DNA of 64,000 nt from Streptomyces himastatinicus ATCC 53653 (GTDB lineage Bacteria > Actinomycetota > Actinomycetes > Streptomycetales > Streptomycetaceae): NCBI RefSeq assembly GCF_000158915.1, contig NZ_GG657754.1, positions 10,414,431-10,478,430 of the forward strand, read 5' to 3'. Numbering within the stretch: position 1 is the first letter of the stretch; the number at the start of each line of letters is the position of its first letter. The notes below the pieces were generated by a model, which saw nothing but the letters and a program-made list of their open reading frames with translations, was not told the origin of the DNA and did no database searches. The translations under genes and the position numbers were made by a program. Positions 54,559-63,027 of the stretch are shown one piece after another.

Positions 54559-55905
54559 TCACTGCCGACGCAGGTCCTTGACGCGGCGGAGTTTGCCGAG
54601 CGAGCGCTCCAGGGTCTCCATCTCGACGATCGCCACCTCGACGGTGACTCCGATGCTGTCCTTGACGCCCTGGACGATCTCTCTGGCAGCCGCCTCCCGC
54701 TGCTCCTTGCCGACGCCGGGGCCGGCCTCTACGCGGATGGTCATGTGGTCCATGCGGCCGCGCCGGGTGAGCTGGATCTGGAAGTGCGGGGCGACGCCGG
54801 GAGCGCGCAGCACGATCTCCTCGATCTGGCTGGGGAAGATGTTCACCCCACGCAGGATGATCATGTCGTCGCAGCGGCCGGTGATCTTCTGGATGCGGCG
54901 GAAGGCGGGCCGGGCGGTACCGGGCAGCAGCCGGGTCAGGTCGCGGGTCCGGTAACGGATGACCGGCAGGCCCTCCTTGGTGAGGGAGGTGAAGGCCAGT
55001 TCGCCGTCCTCGCCGTCGGGCAGGACGTCGTCCGTGAGGGGGTCGACGATCTCGGGGTAGAAGTGGTCCTCCCACACGTGCAGACCGTCCTTGGTCTCCA
55101 CGCACTCCTGGGCGACGCCGGGGCCGATCACCTCCGACAGGCCGTAGATGTCGACGGCGTGGATGTCCATACGCTCCTCGATCTCGCGGCGCATCTCCTC
55201 CGTCCAGGGTTCCGCGCCGAAGATACCGACCTGGAGGGAGGTGGACCGCGGGTCGATGCCCTGCTTCTCGAACTCGTCGAGCAGGGTGAGCATGTACGAG
55301 GGGGTGACCATGATGATCTCGGGCTTGAAGTCCTGGATGATCTGCACCTGGCGTGCGGTCATGCCGCCGGAGGCCGGGACGACCGTACAACCGGCCCGCT
55401 CGGCGCCGTAGTGAGCGCCGAGGCCGCCGGTGAACAGGCCGTAGCCGTAGGAGATGTGCACCTTGTGGCCGGGGCGGCCGCCGGCCGCGCGGATCGAGCG
55501 GGCGACGACGTCCGCCCACAGGGAGAGGTCGTTGTCGGTGTAGCCGACGACGGTGGCCCGGCCGGTGGTGCCGCTGGAGGCGTGGACTCGGCGGATGCGG
55601 TCCATGGGCACGGCGAACATGCCGAAGGGATAGGTGTCGCGCAGATCGGCCTTGGTGGTGAAGGGGAAGCGGGCCAGGTCCTCCAGCGAGCGGCAGTCCT
55701 CGGGCGCGACGCCGGCGTCGTCGAACTTCCTGCGGTACAGCTCCACGTTGTCGTACGCGTGCCGCAACGTCGTTCGCAGTCGGCTCAGCTGAAGCGTTCT
55801 CAGTTCCTCGCGGGACATCCGCTCCGCGTCGTCCAGCAGGTGGGCGGGGAGCGGTTCGCCACGGCGGGCCGCGGCAGTCGGCGGGGTCATGACTTCCCTG
55901 GTCAT
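54559..55905 (-). CDS. paaK: Phenylacetate-CoA ligase
   Basis: 448-residue ANL enzyme making phenylacetyl-CoA from phenylacetate, ATP and CoA. Diagnostic segments are RVHASSGTTGRATVVGYT (phosphate loop), YGLSEVIGPGVAQEC, IRYRTRDLTRL, GRCDDMIILRGVNIFPSQIE (in part) and a C-terminal Lys in LGKLRRVKDLR. Full length. ATG 55905 has GAGGAG upstream and overlaps the paaI stop by 4 bp (ATGA), so they form an operon. The ring-epoxidase genes (paaABCDE) are not in the window. Confidence 0.94.
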   Translation of the reverse strand: MTREVMTPPTAAARRGEPLPAHLLDDAERMSREELRTLQLSRLRTTLRHAYDNVELYRRKFDDAGVAPEDCRSLEDLARFPFTTKADLRDTYPFGMFAVPMDRIRRVHASSGTTGRATVVGYTDNDLSLWADVVARSIRAAGGRPGHKVHISYGYGLFTGGLGAHYGAERAGCTVVPASGGMTARQVQIIQDFKPEIIMVTPSYMLTLLDEFEKQGIDPRSTSLQVGIFGAEPWTEEMRREIEERMDIHAVDIYGLSEVIGPGVAQECVETKDGLHVWEDHFYPEIVDPLTDDVLPDGEDGELAFTSLTKEGLPVIRYRTRDLTRLLPGTARPAFRRIQKITGRCDDMIILRGVNIFPSQIEEIVLRAPGVAPHFQIQLTRRGRMDHMTIRVEAGPGVGKEQREAAAREIVQGVKDSIGVTVEVAIVEMETLERSLGKLRRVKDLRRQ

Positions 55906-56351
55906 GGCGACTCCTCGAGGTGCGTGCTCCTGATGCTGCGGCTGCGACCGCGGAACTCCGCGATCACCTCGTCGCCACGCCGGACGCTCACGTCGTAGAT
56001 GCCGCTGCGGCCGAACCGGGTGCGCTCCCGGGCGGTGGCCACCAGGACGTCTCCCTCATGCGCGGGGGCGATGAAGTCGATGTCGGCTCCGGCGGCGACG
56101 GTCACCGGACCGTGACTGTTGCAGGCGCAGGCGAACGCGGTGTCAGCGAAGAGGAACAGACAACCGCCGTGGGCGATCCTGTGGCCGTTGACCATCGCCG
56201 CGGTCACGGTCATCCGGAGCGCGGCGGTCCCTTCGCCGTGCTCCAGCAGTTCGATGCCGAACTCCCGGGACGCCCGGTCCATGGCGAGCATCCGCTCGAC
56301 GGGGTCCTGTGCCGCGTGAGTGGCTCGCGTCACTGATTCCACCACCTCCAT
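55902..56351 (-). CDS. paaI: Phenylacetyl-CoA pathway thioesterase PaaI
   Basis: Hot-dog thioesterase, up to 149 residues, that rescues CoA from dead-end ring-hydroxylated thioesters. MLAMDRASREFGI and NGHRIAHGGCLFLFADTAFA carry the family signature, including the HGG loop and the catalytic Asp. The start is uncertain: ATG 56351 has a weak site, while in-frame GTG codons 4 and 7 lie behind GGAGG. First gene of the paaI-paaK operon. A 14-bp palindrome sits 5 bp upstream of the ATG, where a repressor would block transcription. Confidence 0.9.
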   Translation of the reverse strand: MEVVESVTRATHAAQDPVERMLAMDRASREFGIELLEHGEGTAALRMTVTAAMVNGHRIAHGGCLFLFADTAFACACNSHGPVTVAAGADIDFIAPAHEGDVLVATARERTRFGRSGIYDVSVRRGDEVIAEFRGRSRSIRSTHLEESP

Positions 56352-56355
56352 CCCG

Positions 56356-56369
56356 ACCGAACATTCGGT
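56356..56369. promoter_or_regulatory. ACCGAA-CA-TTCGGT operator
   Basis: Perfect 6-bp arms around CA, directly before the paaI start. It has the look of TetR/PaaR-type operators for phenylacetate genes; no such regulator is encoded adjacent. Confidence 0.6.
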
Positions 56370-56540
56370 TACCGAGCAGCACGGCCAAGTAATCCAGCCC
56401 GGCCACTGCCTGTCAAGAGAGGGGAATGGATGCCGCGGAAGAACCCTCTCGGACTCGAAAAGCCATGGCCAAGCGGCGTGGCGGCATGCGTCGATCAGGT
56501 CGCCGATGGGGACGAGGGAGAGGTGCCTGCCGGGGCCGGG

Positions 56541-57030
56541 TCACATGCCGAAGGCGCCGCCTTCGATGAGAATGAGCAGGCCGATGGCGATCAGGACCAG
56601 CGGCAGCAGGATGTGGCCCCGACGGGCGAGGGCCTTGGCGATGACCGGTCGGGTGGCGAAGAACCGGCCGGCGAAGCACCACACGGCCACCAGCGCCAGG
56701 AACACCGCGGCGTACACGCTCATCCCGCCGATGCCGGCGGTGGCGAAGACGGGCACGTAGACGCCGATGTTGTCGCCGCCGTTGGCGAAGGTGACCGCGG
56801 CGACCTCCAGCGGGCTCGGCCCGCCCTCCTCGGCTCGCGCCTCCTCCGAACGCGGCGGCAACCGCCACGGCGAGGATCGCCGCGAAGCCCAGGTACTGGC
56901 CGAGCACGATGCGGCGTGTGGAACCGCGGCTCCCGGCGCCCTGCGCGAAGAACAGCGCCAGGATCAGGATGTCGTCGATGTTGGTGACGGCGAACAATCC
57001 GGCCGCCTGCCCGATGATGCCCAAGTCCAC
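56541..57030 (-). pseudogene. CadD-family cadmium resistance transporter, deleted and frameshifted
   Basis: The N-terminal part reads from ATG 57030 (QAAGLFAVTNIDDILILALF, shown in part, then GQYLGFAAILAVAVAAAF). The C-terminal part reads in another frame from about 56861 (GPSPLEVAAVTFANGGDNIG, VPVFATAG, ILLPLVLIAIGLLIL). Both halves carry the duplicated acidic motif of CadD proteins (NIDD and NGGDN). About 30 residues that normally link them are missing at the junction, together with a frame change. Remaining length is about 160 of the usual 190-200. A real deletion rather than a single-base error. Confidence 0.7.
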
Positions 57031-57200
57031 AGGTGATGTCTCCGGTCGGTGGTGTGGTACTCCTGCGCGTACGCCGGAAGCGAAGCATGGCTATGCAGCG
57101 ACAGGCAATGGAGCAGAGCGTCAGAGGGACGTCGAGTGCCTCCAAGCAGTGCACTGCTCAAGGTGGTTACGTGCAACGTGATCCATTCATGCTGTCTAGG

Positions 57201-57234
57201 TGAATCAATATGCGTTAAGCTGTATCAACATTCA
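57201..57234 (+). promoter_or_regulatory. Tandem ARG boxes
   Basis: TGAAT-CAAT-ATGCG (57201-57214) and TGTAT-CAAC-ATTCA (57221-57234), each close to the TGAAT-N4-ATTCA ArgR/AhrC half-site pattern, with start points exactly 20 bp apart as in tandem ARG boxes. They lie 64 bp before the argJ-like start in an AT-rich patch. Confidence 0.65.
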
Positions 57235-57297
57235 TTGTGGGCCAGGGTCGGCGCAAGCACGCGGGGCCGCTGGCCCCTTCGGGGAGGTGTATCGACC

Positions 57298-58458
57298 ATG
57301 CAGGAAGAGACTCTGTGCCCACGGGGCTTTCGCAGCGTTTCGACGAACATGGGGCTCAAGGACGTCGAGGACGACTTCGTGGCCGTCGTCTCCGAGGTGC
57401 CCGCGCGATCCGCCGCGGTGTTCACCCAGTCCCGTTTCGCCGGCCCCAGTGTCGTACTCAGCCGCGAGGCGGCGACACGGCAGGACAGCCGTGGCATGGT
57501 CGTGCTCTCCCGCAACGCGAACGTCGCCACCGGCCGTGCCGGTGCCGAACACGCCGAGGAGGTGCGCGGGAGGGTCGCCACGATCGTGGGGATCCCGCCC
57601 GAGGAGCTGGTCATCGGCTCCACCGGTGTGATTGGCCGCCCCTACCCGATGCAGAGCATCAGGGCCGGGCTCGACGCCCTCACGTGGCCGTTCCCCGAGG
57701 CGGACTACGCCGCTGCGGCCGGGGCGATGATGACGACGGACACCCGTCCCAAGTACTTCTCGGTGCGGTGCGGGGACGCAGTGCTCACAGGTATCGCCAA
57801 GGGCGTGGGCATGATCGAGCCGAACATGGCCACCCTGCTGACCTTCTTCTTCACCGACGCGGACGTTCCGGCCGCCGAGCTGGACGCTCTTTTCAGGCGG
57901 GTGATGGACAAGACGTTCAACGCGCTGAGCATCGACACGGACACCTCGACCAGCGACACCGCCGCCGTGTTCGCCAACGGTCTGGCGGGCCCGGTCGACC
58001 TGGCCGCCTTCGAGCAGGCCCTGTACGAGTGCGCCCTGCACCTGGTGCGGGACATCGCATCCGACGGTGAAGGCGCGAGCAAGCTCATCGAGGTCCAGGT
58101 CACCGGTGCCCGCGATGACGCACAGGCCAAGCTGGTCGGCAAGACCGTGGTCAACTCCCCGCTGGTCAAGGCCGCGGTGCACGGGGGTGACCCGAACTGG
58201 GGCCGTGTGGCGATGGCCATCGGGAAGCTCCACGAGGAGACCGACATCGAGCCCGCCCGCGTCCGCATCGCATTCGGGGACCTGGTGATGCACCCGGAGG
58301 AGCCGAGCGACGAACTCCTCGGACAGGCCGCCGCCTACCTCGCGGGGGACGAGGTGGTCATCCGGGTAGCCCTGGGTATCGCCCAAGGGGCGTTCACCGT
58401 CTACGGCTGCGACCTCACGGAGGGATACGTGAAGATCAACGCCGACTACACGACCTGA
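57298..58458 (+). CDS. argJ: Ornithine/glutamate N-acetyltransferase (ArgJ/OAT2-like)
   Basis: 386-residue bifunctional-type ornithine acetyltransferase that moves acetyl between N-acetylornithine and glutamate. It is a self-cleaving Ntn-type enzyme: the nucleophile Thr lies in EPNMATLLTF, and KGVGM precedes it. DTDTSTSDT, ASDGEGASKLIEV and VHGGDPNWGRV are family hallmarks. By eye it resembles the OAT2 protein of clavulanic-acid clusters at least as much as housekeeping ArgJ. ATG 57298 has GGGGAGG 10 bases upstream. The usual partners argC, argB and argD are absent. Tandem ARG boxes imply ArgR control; genes that follow encode metal-complex import. Confidence 0.9.
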   Translation: MQEETLCPRGFRSVSTNMGLKDVEDDFVAVVSEVPARSAAVFTQSRFAGPSVVLSREAATRQDSRGMVVLSRNANVATGRAGAEHAEEVRGRVATIVGIPPEELVIGSTGVIGRPYPMQSIRAGLDALTWPFPEADYAAAAGAMMTTDTRPKYFSVRCGDAVLTGIAKGVGMIEPNMATLLTFFFTDADVPAAELDALFRRVMDKTFNALSIDTDTSTSDTAAVFANGLAGPVDLAAFEQALYECALHLVRDIASDGEGASKLIEVQVTGARDDAQAKLVGKTVVNSPLVKAAVHGGDPNWGRVAMAIGKLHEETDIEPARVRIAFGDLVMHPEEPSDELLGQAAAYLAGDEVVIRVALGIAQGAFTVYGCDLTEGYVKINADYTT

Positions 58459-58586
58459 CCTCGGCGCTTACGAACGGACGGCGGCTACCGGGGAACTGGC
58501 CGGGAACTCACGCTGCCTTCGCCGCGACTACTGGAACGGGTGACGGATGATCGCCCGCGTACCGAGTGGATTCCAGGAGTTGTGCG

Positions 58587-59657
58587 ATGCGTTCTCGTAT
58601 GTGGGGCGGTACGGCGGCCGTGGTGCTGGGCGGCCTGCTGGTGGCGGGCTGCGGTGGCGGGGAGGACGCGGCGGGCGCGCGGAAGGCCGGGGTCTCCGTC
58701 TCCGGTGGGTACCCGGTGACGGTCACCGACTGCATGGGCGCCAAGACCACGTTCTCCGCCGCCCCGAAGAAGATCGTCACCAGCAACGCCTCCAGCCTGG
58801 AACTGCTGCTCCGCCTCGGCGCCGGGGACAAGGTCCTCGGCACCGGCTTCCCGCCCGGCAAGGGCACGCTGCCCGGCGCGCTCGACACCGAGGCGCAGAA
58901 GGTCGAGGTGCTCGGCCGGACCGTGATCCCCAAGGAGAAGCTGCTCGGCTCCGGCGCCGACCTGTACATCGACACCTTCGCCTCCATGGGAAGCATGGGC
59001 GGCGGAGGCATGGGCGACGCGCCGACCGAGGAGGAGTTCACGGCGGCCGGGATCAAGCACACGTACCTGAAGTCCACCGCCTGTGCGGCCGCGAACAAGC
59101 AGCCGGTCACCGATCTGTCCGCGGTCGAGGCCGACATCACCTCCCTCGGGGCGGTCACCGGCACGGGCGCGAAGGCGAAGGAACTCGTCGCCGGGATGAG
59201 GGCGAAGGTGGACGCCGTCCAGAAGGCGGTCGGCGGCACGGGGGAGAGCAGGCGCCCGACGTACTTCTTCTTCGACTACGACGCCGGTACCAAGCAACCC
59301 ACCGTCGTCTGCAACCGCCAGGTCGCCCATGCCGTGATCACCTTGGCCGGGGCCCGCAACGCCTTCGCCGACTGCGACGGCGACTACAGGCAGGTCGGCT
59401 GGGAGGACGTGATCGCCAAGAACCCGGACTGGATCCAGCTCGGCGTCCGCAACCGGGGCAGCGAGGCGGCGAACGAGAAGGCGTTCGACGAGGCGGAGAA
59501 GTGGCTCAAGTCCAACTCGGCCACCAAGGGCCTGAAGGCCGTCAAGGAAGGCCACTTCGTACGCATCGGCTCCGAGCAGACCACCATCGCCGGGGTGGAG
59601 AACGCCGGCACGGTCGAGAAGATCGCCAAGGCCCTTTACCCCGGCAAGGTCGGCTAG
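58587..59657 (+). CDS. Iron-complex/cobalamin-type ABC substrate-binding lipoprotein
   Basis: 356-residue extracytoplasmic receptor (FecB/BtuF class). Lipobox VAGC near residue 22, then VTVTDCMGAKTTFSAAPKKI, the class III opening strand, and a second lobe with VEKIAKALYP at the end. A Gly/Met-rich insert (SMGSMGGGGMGD) and four extra Cys are unusual and might contact a metal complex. ATG 58587 has AGGAG 7 bases upstream. First gene of a three-gene importer; the permease start lies 2 bp past its stop. Confidence 0.88.
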   Translation: MRSRMWGGTAAVVLGGLLVAGCGGGEDAAGARKAGVSVSGGYPVTVTDCMGAKTTFSAAPKKIVTSNASSLELLLRLGAGDKVLGTGFPPGKGTLPGALDTEAQKVEVLGRTVIPKEKLLGSGADLYIDTFASMGSMGGGGMGDAPTEEEFTAAGIKHTYLKSTACAAANKQPVTDLSAVEADITSLGAVTGTGAKAKELVAGMRAKVDAVQKAVGGTGESRRPTYFFFDYDAGTKQPTVVCNRQVAHAVITLAGARNAFADCDGDYRQVGWEDVIAKNPDWIQLGVRNRGSEAANEKAFDEAEKWLKSNSATKGLKAVKEGHFVRIGSEQTTIAGVENAGTVEKIAKALYPGKVG

Positions 59658-59659
59658 CG

Positions 59660-60732
59660 GTGGCCTCCACCCTGTTGCGCGGCAAAGTCACGGACGCCGC
59701 TGCGGACGCGCGTAGTCTGCCCGCCGGGCCGGTTGCTCTCGTCCTCGGCGTGACGCTGGTGGTCGCGCTGACGGCGGCCGTGGCCTGGGGGTCGACATCC
59801 ATTCCGCCCGGCGAGGTATGGGGTGTGGTGTGGCGGCGGCTGTCCGGCGAGGCGCCGCGCCCGGGTACGAACGACCTGATCGTGTGGCAACTGCGCGTGC
59901 CCCGGGCCCTGTTGGCCGCGCTCGTCGGCGCCGGGCTCGGCCTCGTCGGTACGGCCGTACAGGCCCTGGTGCGCAACCCGCTGGCCGACCCGTATCTGCT
60001 GGGCATCTCCAACGGCGCCTCCCTCGGGGCGGTGGCCGCGATCGTGCTCGGCCTCGGCGCGGGCGGGGCGCTGGGCCTCGGCCTGTCCGGCGCGGCCTTC
60101 GCCGGAGCCCTCGCGACCTTCGCGCTCGTGTGGGCGGTGGCCCGGCGCGGCGGGGGCTTCGCCCCGCTGCGGCTGGTGCTGGCCGGGGTCGCGATCGGCC
60201 AGTTCCTGTCCGGCTTCACCAGCTACCTCGTGCTCCAGGCCGGGGACGAGCAGCAGACCCACAGCGTGCTGTTCTGGCTCATGGGCAGCCTCAGCGGGGC
60301 GAACTGGGAACTGCTCGCGGTCCCCGCGGTGGCGGTTCCGGTGGCCCTCCTGTGGCTGCAAGCACGGGCCCGGGGCCTGAACGCGCTGCTGATGGGCGAT
60401 GAGACGGCGGCCGGACTCGGCGTCGACGTCACCCGGCTGCGCCGCGAGCTGTTCACGGTGACCAGCGTGCTGACCGGTGTCCTCGTCGCGGTGTCCGGCG
60501 CGATCGCCTTCGTCGCGCTGATGGTGCCGCACGTCTGCCGCCTGGTTCTCGGCGGTGACCACCGGCGGCTTCTGCCCGTCTCCGCGCTGTTCGGCGCCCT
60601 GCTGCTCGTCGTGGTCGACATCGTCTGCCGTACGGCCATGGACACCCAGGAGCTGCCGGTCGGCGTGATCACCTCCCTCATCGGGGCCCCGGCCCTGCTG
60701 TATCTGCTGGACCGGCGCCTGGGGAGCGGCAG

Positions 60733-60736
<4 letters not shown>
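59660..60736 (+). CDS. Iron-complex ABC transporter permease (FecCD family)
   Basis: 358-residue permease with about ten helices. LRVPRALLAALVGAGLGLVGTAVQ (in part), RNPLADPYLLGISNGASLGA and GAIAFVALMVPHVCRL are the FecCD signatures. GTG 59660 starts 2 bp after the receptor gene's stop, and its own stop overlaps the ATPase TTG start. A single permease gene implies a homodimer. Ligand could be a siderophore, another metallophore or cobalamin; no cobalamin riboswitch was seen upstream. Confidence 0.91.
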
Positions 60737-61578
<842 letters not shown>

Positions 61579-61582
61579 AGGG

Positions 61583-63010
61583 ATGACACGGCACGGTTCC
61601 GGCTCGGACCTATCCGTGGGGGAGGACCGCTGGACGCTGGTGGCCGCGGCGGGCCTGCTGGCGTTCGTGGCGATGCTCGACATGAACATCGTCAACGTGG
61701 CCCTGGCGGACATCGCTGACGGGCTGAACGTTTCCGCGGCGACCGCCCAGTGGGCGGTCCTCGCGTACCAACTGCCCGTCGTGGCTTTCCTGCTGCCCGT
61801 CGGGCGGTGGCTGGACGGCGGGGGGACGCGCACCGTCGTGCTGGCCGCGACCGCTGGCTTCGGCCTCTGTAGCGCCCTGGCGGCCGCAAGTCCCTGGGCG
61901 GCCTGGCTGATCGCGGCCCGCCTGGCTCAGGGCGTCTTCGGGGCGGTGCTGTTCGTGCTGATGCCGGTGCTCGCGATGCGTTCGGTACGGCCGGGGCTGC
62001 GGGGACGGGCGATGAGCGTGCCGGCGACCCTGGGCCCGCTGGGGGCGGTGACGGGACCGGCCGTGGGCGGTCTGCTGCTGGACCACTTGGGCTGGCGCTA
62101 TGTCTTCCTCGTCAAGATCCCCTTCTGCCTGCTCGCGATGGTCGTGGTGTGGCGGGCGATGCCGGGGGACGGCCGTCCGCGTCCGCCCGACGGCCGGTCG
62201 CTGCTGGACGCGCTGCTGGTGGCCACGGGCGTGGCGGCGCTGCTGCTGACGCTGACCCTGGCGTGGGACGGCCCCGGGTGGCTGGTGCTCGCCGTCGCCG
62301 CCGTTCCGCCGCTGTGGTGGTGGCTGCGCGGTCCGGGCGGCCGTCCGGTTGCGGATGTGCTGCGGTTCTCAGGACTGCTGCGGGCGCATGGGGCGGTGCT
62401 GGCACTCGCGACCGGATTCGCCGCCATGCACTACGTCGTCGCCCTGCACCTCCAGCGTGACGACGGCGTCAGCGCCACCACGACCGGCCTGACCGTCCTG
62501 GCCTTTCCGCTCGGCATGGGCGTGGCCGGGCCCCTCGGCGGACGCCTCGCCGACTTCCCCCGAGCTCTCGGCTCCGCTCGAGCAGGGGGGACCCCCGCCG
62601 GCGCCCGGCGGGTCGCGGTCACCGGTGCCGTGCTCACCGCGGTCGGCCTGCTCCTGCTCGTTCCGCTGGGCAACGGCTGGTCACCGTGGGAGGTGGCCTG
62701 GCGGCTGGCGCTGGCCGGAGTCGGCATGGGTCTCAACGGCGGTCCCACGCAAGCCCTGGTCATGGGCGCCGTACCACCGGACCGGACCGCCACCGTCGGA
62801 TCCACGGTGCAGCTCGCCCGCAGCCTCGGCTTCACCCTCGGACCCGCCCTGGCGACCGCGGCCCTGGGCCTGGCCGGGCCTGGCGGCGGCGTACACGCCG
62901 GACTCGCGCTGGCCGCCGTCGCCGCCTGTCTCGCCGTACCGCTGCTCGCTCGACGGTCGGCCGCTGTGCCCGACAAGACCACCGGCGCGGCTCCCGCCGT
63001 CCGTCCCTGA
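61583..63010 (+). CDS. MFS exporter, DHA2 (14-TM) type, with embedded palindromic repeat
   Basis: 475-residue exporter: FVAMLDMNIVNVALADI (motif D1), LPVGRWLDGGGTR (A motif) and RLAQGVFGAVLFVLMPVLAM (in part). Near residue 325-340 the in-frame insertion FPRALGSARAGGTPAG derives from a Streptomyces palindromic repeat lying between GGRLAD and RRVAVTG, in the loop where motif A repeats. ATG 61583 has GAGGGG about 7 bases upstream, 4 bp after the ATPase stop, so probably one operon with the importer and the synthetase. It may export the metallophore the importer recovers (inference). Confidence 0.88.
   Translation: MTRHGSGSDLSVGEDRWTLVAAAGLLAFVAMLDMNIVNVALADIADGLNVSAATAQWAVLAYQLPVVAFLLPVGRWLDGGGTRTVVLAATAGFGLCSALAAASPWAAWLIAARLAQGVFGAVLFVLMPVLAMRSVRPGLRGRAMSVPATLGPLGAVTGPAVGGLLLDHLGWRYVFLVKIPFCLLAMVVVWRAMPGDGRPRPPDGRSLLDALLVATGVAALLLTLTLAWDGPGWLVLAVAAVPPLWWWLRGPGGRPVADVLRFSGLLRAHGAVLALATGFAAMHYVVALHLQRDDGVSATTTGLTVLAFPLGMGVAGPLGGRLADFPRALGSARAGGTPAGARRVAVTGAVLTAVGLLLLVPLGNGWSPWEVAWRLALAGVGMGLNGGPTQALVMGAVPPDRTATVGSTVQLARSLGFTLGPALATAALGLAGPGGGVHAGLALAAVAACLAVPLLARRSAAVPDKTTGAAPAVRP
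62557..62596. repeat. Streptomyces-type palindromic repeat inside a CDS
   Basis: CCCCC (62557) ... GAGCTCTCGG-CTCCGCTCGAGC ... GGGGGG-ACCCCC (62596). This GAGCTCTCGGCTnCGCTCGAGC core with C/G-rich flanks is one I recall as abundant between Streptomyces genes; here it is in frame within the MFS gene. Confidence 0.6.
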
Positions 63011-63027
63011 TCCCAGGAGTTCTCCCC

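Noticed and set aside
58459..58586. Possible cobalamin riboswitch before the Fec/Btu-type importer
   Set aside because: The gap is only 128 bp and no conserved B12-box-like core was found.
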